Shown in pieces: positions 1 through 5,004 of a stretch of 5,004 nucleotides of DNA; the first letter of the stretch is position 1; every line of letters begins with the position of its first letter. The notes under the pieces are model-generated. The model had not been told where the DNA came from. It searched no databases and saw nothing but the letters and a program-made list of their open reading frames with translations. The DNA comes from an uncultured Oxalobacteraceae bacterium. GTDB taxonomy: Bacteria; Pseudomonadota; Gammaproteobacteria; Burkholderiales; Burkholderiaceae. A program made the position numbers and the translations under genes. The stretch is taken from NCBI GenBank assembly GCA_946478765.1, contig CAMLDH010000295.1, forward strand, positions 1 through 5,004, read 5' to 3'.

Positions 1-87
1 CTCGTCAGGCAGAAAACCATGAGTGTGGCAAACGGCAGCTTGTCATTCCATGCCCTGGCAGTACCAACGAAGTTTGAATGCGTTTAT
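1..87. other. Short region downstream of the receiver-kinase gene with no assignable feature
   Basis: These 87 bases follow the TGA stop of the receiver-kinase gene. I see no convincing ribosome site plus start codon on the minus strand, no GC-rich hairpin with a T tract that would make an intrinsic terminator, and no recognisable promoter. The absence of a terminator is compatible with transcription continuing into a further minus-strand gene beyond the left edge, but the window does not show one. Confidence 0.5.
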
Positions 88-1110
88 TCAGAGGACTTTT
101 ACAATGGGCAGGCGCAAGGTCAGACGGGTACCGGGATTGCCTGACTCCAGCTTTACCTCAGCGCCAATGGACGCCGCCCTGCGCATTTGATTGCGCAGCC
201 CTTTGCCATCCTTGTCCAGCCCTTCATCTACCGAAAAACCCAGGCCATCGTCGGTAATGATGACCAGTACGGTATCGGACTCGACGCAGGTGGCCACGCG
301 AATTTCCGTCGCTGCAGCATGTTTGACAATATTGGCAAACGCTTCCTGCAAGATGCGCAGAATATGCAAGGCGTTGCGGGGATCGATCCATTCCATCACC
401 GGCACATTTTCCACCTCCCAACGCAACTTGATGCCGGCACTTTCAAGCCGTGGCCCCAGACGGAATCTCAAGGTAGCCAACAGCAGCAGCAGATCGGCCT
501 GTATCGGCTCCATCGAGTCGATCGTCAGTTTGAGATCGTCGATACAATTTTTGAGCACGTCCGCGACCATCGCGGTATCGATGTGGCCACGCTCCACGGC
601 CAGCAACGCAGTGAGTAGCGAAGAACCCATGCCATCGTGCATATCCTGCGTCAGACGCTGGCGCTCGTCACTAAGCGTTTGGCGGTGCGCGATTTCGCGC
701 AACCGTTGGTGGCTTTCCTCCAGCAAACATCGTTGCCGCACGACTTTTGCGTGGTTACGCACACGCAAACGTACTAACGCAGCATGGAATGGCTTAGTGA
801 TGTAGTCGTCTGCCCCCAAGCTCAGTCCTTTCTCTTCCGCCTCAACCTGGGTCAGACCGGTAATCAGGAGCACCGGAATGTGACGCGTGCGCTCCCCGAA
901 CTTGAGCGCGCTCAGAACTTTATAGCCGTCCATGTCCGGCATAAGAACGTCCAGCAGAATCAGATCAGGAGCATGCCTTTCCGCCAATTCCAGTGCCATC
1001 GTTCCACTCTTGGCCAAGATCAGTTTGTATTCATCTTTCAGCAAGTCCGCCAGAACCATGCGATTGGCTTTGTCGTCATCGACGATGAGCACCCTTTGTT
1101 TGTCTATCAT
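88..1110 (-). CDS. Receiver domain fused to HisKA_3 family histidine kinase (REC-HisKA_3-HATPase)
   Basis: A complete 340-residue cytoplasmic protein with no signal peptide or membrane segment. The N-terminal receiver (about 5-120) has acidic Asp11-Asp13, phosphoacceptor Asp54 in LLDVLMPDMDG, Thr84 and Lys106 in TKP. A charged, probably coiled-coil linker (about 120-150) joins it to a NarX/DesK-type dimerisation domain with ERQRLTQDMHDG and phosphorylatable His158. The HATPase has Asn260 in LQEAFANIVKHA, DDGLGF at 287-292 and GKGLRNQMRRA at 302-312, ending in GTRLTLRLP. A run of five leucines (207-211) is encoded by four CTG codons and one TTG. There is no DNA-binding domain. The start is the ATG at 1110, supported by a good ribosome site and by overlap with the upstream hybrid kinase. 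It is therefore probably the acceptor of that kinase's HPt domain and in turn the kinase for a NarL-type regulator encoded elsewhere; this partner assignment is inference. Confidence 0.95.
   Translation of the reverse strand: MIDKQRVLIVDDDKANRMVLADLLKDEYKLILAKSGTMALELAERHAPDLILLDVLMPDMDGYKVLSALKFGERTRHIPVLLITGLTQVEAEEKGLSLGADDYITKPFHAALVRLRVRNHAKVVRQRCLLEESHQRLREIAHRQTLSDERQRLTQDMHDGMGSSLLTALLAVERGHIDTAMVADVLKNCIDDLKLTIDSMEPIQADLLLLLATLRFRLGPRLESAGIKLRWEVENVPVMEWIDPRNALHILRILQEAFANIVKHAAATEIRVATCVESDTVLVIITDDGLGFSVDEGLDKDGKGLRNQMRRAASIGAEVKLESGNPGTRLTLRLPIVKVL
1107..1110 (-). other. ATGA stop-start overlap between the two kinase genes
   Basis: Read on the minus strand, these four bases are ATGA: the ATG starts the receiver-kinase and the TGA ends the hybrid kinase. 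Overlaps of this kind are typical of translational coupling by terminating ribosomes, and they show that the two genes share one transcript. Coupling would keep the two proteins at related levels, as expected of partners in one relay. Confidence 0.9.
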
Positions 1111-4100
1111 TCTGACACCTCATTCGCAAGAGAGCTCACCAATGTGCCCAGTTGCGCGCGCGCCTGCTCGTATTCGACATCCTCAACCAACGCTGCAATG
1201 TGAAGGATCTGGCCAACATGCCGGGAACCTTGGAACGCCTCTCTGAGCGGAAAAATCACTTCGAGCGCTGCTCCATCGTCATCGGCAAGCAAGTCATCCA
1301 ATTGCTGCAGCATCGCAGAAACTTTGGTTGCTGTCTCGCGCTTGCTGGCATCGTGCGTCGCCGACTCGGGGTGGCCTGTATCATTCAAGTCCTGCTTCAG
1401 CTTGCCCAACGCCACGAGCACACGTCCCAATTCCGCCTTCAGAGGCGCGATTTCTTCTATCGACGGTAGCGTCTCGCGTGAGCGGAACTCCAAGTCACGT
1501 GCTAGTTTGGAAAGAGTAAGGGCGCCAATGGATGTCGACGCCGACTTCAACGTGTGAAACAGCCTGTGCGCCTGGTCGCGCTGATCCGTCTGAAACAGAT
1601 GCGCGAGTTGTTGCCCCGCTGTGCCATATTCATCTTGAAACAGGGTCAAAACCCGTTGATAAAATCCCAACCGCCTACCGTGGCGAGCCAGTCCGACAGC
1701 GACGTCTATGCCATGTTGTGCAAGTCCGCTCAAGGCAGATGGCAGCGCGGAGGTAGGCGCTTGCGCAGTGCTCTGCCCATCTCCAAGCTCACTTACGGCA
1801 CCCTTTTGCATGCAACGCAGGATGCTCGCGTACATCTGCTCCGGGTCGATCGGTTTGGTCAAATGATCATTCATACCGGCCGCCAAGCTAAGGTCGCGAT
1901 CACTGCTCATGGCGTGAGCGGTCATTGCGATAATAGGGAGTTGCGCGAAACGCGGATCGGCGCGCAAGACGCGTGTGGCGTCAAGGCCATCCATTCCCGG
2001 CATCTGAATATCCATTAGCACGACATCGTACTGGCCGGCGCGTACCCGTTCTATCCCATCCAGGCCGTTGATCGCGGTATCGACTTGGGCTCCGACTTCC
2101 GCCAGGAACTCCAGCGCGACTTGCCGATTCAAAGGGCTATCCTCGACCAACAGTATGCGAACACCGCGCAAGCAAGCCAACCACGCCGTTCCAGCCTGAT
2201 CTGGCTCTTCTCGTTGCCGCCGATACGCCTGCAATGCATCCTTGCCCAACGACATTTCGGAAATTGCGTCATACAACGTTGATTCGGTTACCGGCTTGGC
2301 GAGGACATGTTCGATGCCGACCTTTTTGGCCGGCTCCACCAAGTCGCCAAAATCGTAAGCAGTCACCATTAGTACGGATAGTGGAGCCGCTAGGCTGCTA
2401 TCCTGGCGGATACGGCGGGTCGTCTCTATGCCATCCAGGCCTGGCATATTCCAGTCAATCAGCATGAGCCGGTAGCGGGCGCCGTCTGCATCGGCTTGGC
2501 GCAGTAAATCAAGCGCCTGGCTGCCGCTCCCGGCAATATCGGCGCGTAATCCTAAATGTTCCAGCATGTCGGCCAGGATGGTGCGCGCCGTAGCGCTGTC
2601 GTCCACCACCAGTGCACGTGCGCCATGCAAGCGCTCCAGCTTCGGAGCCGCCTGCTCCGCGTTTGTGTCCAGACCACATCGCGCCGTGAAGCTGAACATG
2701 CTGCCACTGCCAATTTCGCTCTCAACCCAAATCCGGCCTCCCATCATTTCCACCAGTTGTTTGCAGATCGCCAAGCCAAGTCCGGTACCGCCGTATTTGC
2801 GGGTAGTCGAGGTATCCGCTTGCGTGAAAGGACGGAACAGCGTCGGCAATTGCTCAGGCGCTATTCCCAGACCGGTATCTTTGACCGAGATTTGCAACAG
2901 CACGCTGTTTGCCGAGTTGCTTGCTTCGTTTGCGCAACGAATGCGCACCAAGATTTCTCCGCTATCGGTAAACTTGACTGCGTTATTGGTCAGATTGATG
3001 ATGATTTGACCAAGCCTCAAGGGATCGCCCAGCAATGCGCGGGGCACCTCGGCCCCTAGATCGAACAGAAACTCAATCCCTTTGGCTTGCGCCTTGAGAG
3101 AGACACTGTCGCCGACCTGATTCAGGACATCCTTTAAGGCGAACGGAATATGCTCTAACGTCAACTGTCCCGCTTCGACCTTGGAGAAATCAAGAATGTC
3201 ATTAATGATCTGCAGCAGCGAATCGGATGCAGAAAAAATCTTGTTTATATAGTCGCCTTGCTGCCAAGTCAGGTTCGTCTTCAACGCTAGACGACTGAGT
3301 CCCATGATCGCGTTCATGGGGGTACGAATCTCATGGCTCATGTTTGCCAGGAATAGCGACTTCGATTGGGTCGCTGCCTCGGCTTGCTCCTTGGCGACGC
3401 GCAATGCCTCCGCTTGCTCGCGAACTTGGGTGACGTCCATCCAGAAGCCGTTCCATACCCACGAACCGTCGGACAACTGCGACGGCACGGTATGGGTATA
3501 AATCCAGCGGATGCAACCGTCTATTTTGATTCGTTGATGGAACTCTGTCGATAAGTGCTGTTCGAGCGCCTCGCGCGCCGTGGCTTCGGTAAGAATACGA
3601 TCCTCGTCCAGCACATTGCGCCAGCGCGCTTGTTCATCAGCCAGTACCTCATCCGAGCTGACACCCAGCACATCATGCACATTCTTGCCGACGAACAGGT
3701 AACGCCGCTCTCCCTGCTCCGTTGCCTGAAACTGCACAACGGTCAGCGGCAGCCCGTCAGTCATGTCCACCAGTCGTTGGCGCGCCGCTTCGGCTTCGGC
3801 TGTGCGTTGCGCTACCTGTCGTTCCAGTATCAGTTGTCGGTGGGCGAAATGGCGGGTTTTAGCCCGATAAGTCAACACCGCCGCACTCAGCAACAGCATG
3901 GTGGCTACCAGACGGAACCACCATGTTTTCCAGAACGGCGGTGTGATGGTGATCGCCAAGCTGGCACCGTCCTCGCTCCAGTGTCCATCCTTGGTGGCGA
4001 CCTTGACCCGAAATAAATAACTCCCCGGTTCGAGATTGGTATACGTCGCGACGCGATGATTGGCGTCGGTCACCACCCAGTCGCGATCGAAGCCGTCGAG

Positions 4101-5004
4101 TTTATAGGTGTAGCGGTTGTGCTGGGGGTCGGCATAGTGCAAGCCGGCGAACTCCAGCGAGAATACGGAATAGTGGTACGGCAGCGTGATTGCCTTGGCA
4201 TTCGTGATCGCACCGACCATCTCGACACCATCCGGACGCTGGCCGCTGCGCACCGATTGATTAAAGATCAGAAAATCGGTGATCGCTACTTCTGGCGCGG
4301 TGGCATTGTCCCGGATCGCCTGAGGTAGAAAGGCGGTAAGACCGCGAGAGCCACCGAAATACAGCATACCGTCGGCATCCTTGAAGCCGCCGTTGACCAT
4401 GTAGGTGCCATCGATCAAGCCATCTATCGCCGTAAAATTCTTGACGGCGCCATCGCTGGGGTCAAACCGGGACAGGCCGGCATCGGTGCCGAGCCAGAGC
4501 TTGCCGTCCTGGGCCTCTTCCACGTCGAGAACCGCATCGTTTTCCAGCCCGTCCCGCACCGAATAGCGTTTGAATCGGATGCTGCCGTCCGCACCGCGCT
4601 CCATGCGGTTGAAGCCGCTCGTGGTGCCTACCCAGATCGTGCCGGAACGATCTTCAAGTACACGGCTGACCGTGTTGTGACTGAGGCTGCCGGCATCTTT
4701 GTCGTCGCGGCGGAAATGCTGGAAGCGGCCGGTTTTGCGATCCAGCCGATCCAGGCCGCCGGTTGTGCCGACCCACAGATTGCCGCGCGAATCGTCCAGT
4801 ATTTGCGAAACCCACGGGGTACTCAAGCTGTCGGGGTCCTGTGGATCGTGCGGAAAACGCTGAACAGTGCGGCTGCCGGGGTCGAATCGATTCAGGCCGT
4901 GGTCCACGGTGCCGACCCACAAGATGCCGGCGCGGTCGAACGCGAGGGAGTAGATTTGATTGGAGCTAAGACTGTGCGGATCGTCCGGATTGTGCAAGAA
5001 ATGG
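1107..5004 (-). CDS. Hybrid sensor histidine kinase with Reg_prop propeller, Y_Y_Y, PAS, two receivers and HPt (5' end outside window)
   Basis: This is a membrane-anchored multistep phosphorelay kinase. Residues are numbered from the TTG at 4995-4997, which is not the real start because the frame stays open to the window edge. Order: Reg_prop blades (about 9-225), Y_Y_Y domain (about 275-353), one membrane helix (about 360-377) followed by basic residues, a short coiled coil, PAS (about 406-524), HisKA with SHEIRTP and His555, and HATPase. The ATPase has an N box at 668-672, DTGLGI at 707-712 and GGTGLGLAI at 736-744. Receiver 1 has Asp799/Asp800, Asp848, Thr879 and Lys901. Receiver 2 has Glu952/Asp953, Asp996, Thr1026 and Lys1048. 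HPt follows with HTLKSA and His1148. All catalytic residues look intact. Positive-inside topology puts the propeller in the periplasm. Such proteins are often called BaeS/Reg_prop-type hybrid kinases and some family members sense glycans; the ligand here is unknown. The stop overlaps the next gene. Confidence 0.95.
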   Translation of the reverse strand, partial: HFLHNPDDPHSLSSNQIYSLAFDRAGILWVGTVDHGLNRFDPGSRTVQRFPHDPQDPDSLSTPWVSQILDDSRGNLWVGTTGGLDRLDRKTGRFQHFRRDDKDAGSLSHNTVSRVLEDRSGTIWVGTTSGFNRMERGADGSIRFKRYSVRDGLENDAVLDVEEAQDGKLWLGTDAGLSRFDPSDGAVKNFTAIDGLIDGTYMVNGGFKDADGMLYFGGSRGLTAFLPQAIRDNATAPEVAITDFLIFNQSVRSGQRPDGVEMVGAITNAKAITLPYHYSVFSLEFAGLHYADPQHNRYTYKLDGFDRDWVVTDANHRVATYTNLEPGSYLFRVKVATKDGHWSEDGASLAITITPPFWKTWWFRLVATMLLLSAAVLTYRAKTRHFAHRQLILERQVAQRTAEAEAARQRLVDMTDGLPLTVVQFQATEQGERRYLFVGKNVHDVLGVSSDEVLADEQARWRNVLDEDRILTEATAREALEQHLSTEFHQRIKIDGCIRWIYTHTVPSQLSDGSWVWNGFWMDVTQVREQAEALRVAKEQAEAATQSKSLFLANMSHEIRTPMNAIMGLSRLALKTNLTWQQGDYINKIFSASDSLLQIINDILDFSKVEAGQLTLEHIPFALKDVLNQVGDSVSLKAQAKGIEFLFDLGAEVPRALLGDPLRLGQIIINLTNNAVKFTDSGEILVRIRCANEASNSANSVLLQISVKDTGLGIAPEQLPTLFRPFTQADTSTTRKYGGTGLGLAICKQLVEMMGGRIWVESEIGSGSMFSFTARCGLDTNAEQAAPKLERLHGARALVVDDSATARTILADMLEHLGLRADIAGSGSQALDLLRQADADGARYRLMLIDWNMPGLDGIETTRRIRQDSSLAAPLSVLMVTAYDFGDLVEPAKKVGIEHVLAKPVTESTLYDAISEMSLGKDALQAYRRQREEPDQAGTAWLACLRGVRILLVEDSPLNRQVALEFLAEVGAQVDTAINGLDGIERVRAGQYDVVLMDIQMPGMDGLDATRVLRADPRFAQLPIIAMTAHAMSSDRDLSLAAGMNDHLTKPIDPEQMYASILRCMQKGAVSELGDGQSTAQAPTSALPSALSGLAQHGIDVAVGLARHGRRLGFYQRVLTLFQDEYGTAGQQLAHLFQTDQRDQAHRLFHTLKSASTSIGALTLSKLARDLEFRSRETLPSIEEIAPLKAELGRVLVALGKLKQDLNDTGHPESATHDASKRETATKVSAMLQQLDDLLADDDGAALEVIFPLREAFQGSRHVGQILHIAALVEDVEYEQARAQLGTLVSSLANEVSE
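1116..1121 (-). promoter_or_regulatory. Ribosome binding site for the REC-HisKA_3 gene
   Basis: On the minus strand the bases GAGGTG lie 5 nt before the ATG at 1110, with the GAGG core 7 nt from it. This is a good Shine-Dalgarno match at normal spacing. It lies inside the last codons of the hybrid kinase and decides the start of the downstream gene. Confidence 0.75.
4323..4973 (-). repeat. Tandem Reg_prop beta-propeller blade repeats within the hybrid kinase
   Basis: Five consecutive protein repeats of 45 to 48 residues are visible. Their cores are LWVGT (26-30), LWVGT (74-78), IWVGT (121-125), LWLGT (167-171) and the weaker LYFGG (212-216), each followed by a GLxRF-like turn. Several blades begin with a DPxSLS-type motif. 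The last blade is degenerate and runs into a FLPQ segment, which usually marks the end of the propeller before Y_Y_Y. Full-length relatives generally carry many more blades forming two propellers, so most of this sensor is probably upstream of the window. The repeats are diverged at DNA level, so recent duplication is not indicated. Confidence 0.85.

Noticed and set aside
51..60. Short palindrome-like TGCC-CT-GGCA downstream of the second gene
   Set aside because: The arms are four bases with a two-base centre, too short for a terminator hairpin, with no T tract and no second operator copy nearby.
19..144. Small plus-strand open frame of 41 codons at the left edge, possibly the end of a convergent gene
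   Set aside because: It overlaps the 3' end of the receiver-kinase gene, has no ribosome site before its ATG and shows no recognisable sequence; chance is sufficient.
481..492. Four tandem CAG triplets (CTG on the coding strand)
   Set aside because: They encode a leucine run within a conserved helical region; four units is too few to suggest phase variation, and triplet changes would keep the frame.
187..805. Two long plus-strand open frames (187-618 and 191-805) opposite the receiver-kinase gene
   Set aside because: They lie fully antisense to a gene with clear conserved motifs, lack any recognisable domain and have low-complexity, Gln/Ser/Arg-rich translations typical of shadow frames.
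1554..2018. Plus-strand open frame of 154 codons opposite the HPt and receiver 2
   Set aside because: Antisense to conserved receiver and HPt coding sequence, with no domain or convincing ribosome site; treated as a shadow frame.
2556..3059. Plus-strand open frame of 167 codons opposite the kinase core
   Set aside because: Its translation has no family features, and the opposite strand encodes HATPase and receiver motifs without interruption.

Overview
The window is almost entirely coding and carries two tightly coupled signal-transduction genes, both on the minus strand, so it is read from its right end to its left. The DNA is moderately GC-rich by eye. The protein families (Reg_prop/Y_Y_Y hybrid kinases and a HisKA_3 kinase with a DMHDGxGS-type H box) suggest a Proteobacterium. 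The LLATLRFRLGPRL-like stretch in the second protein reminds me of beta-proteobacterial kinases. That assignment is from memory and weak. Nothing in the window marks a mobile element, RNA gene or CRISPR array.

Layout. From the right edge (5004) down to 1107 runs the 3' part of a very large hybrid sensor kinase whose 5' end lies outside the window. Its visible part has at least five beta-propeller (Reg_prop) repeats, a Y_Y_Y domain, one membrane helix, a PAS domain, a HisKA/HATPase kinase core, two complete receiver domains, an HPt domain and a helical tail. Its stop overlaps the start of the second gene (1110 to 88) in an ATGA junction. The second gene encodes a soluble protein with an N-terminal receiver domain fused to a HisKA_3/HATPase kinase of the NarX/DesK type. 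Positions 1 to 87 hold nothing I can assign.

How they may work together. The hybrid kinase has every residue needed for a His-Asp-His relay ending at the HPt histidine, but no DNA-binding or enzymatic output. The second protein begins with an intact receiver, the expected acceptor for an HPt, but its output is another histidine kinase. The simplest reading is a two-stage cascade: an extracytoplasmic signal is sensed by the propeller, relayed to the receiver of the second protein, and used to gate a second kinase. That kinase should then phosphorylate a response regulator, probably of NarL/LuxR type, encoded outside the window. The domain order and residues are seen directly; the direction of phosphate flow and the missing partner are inferred.
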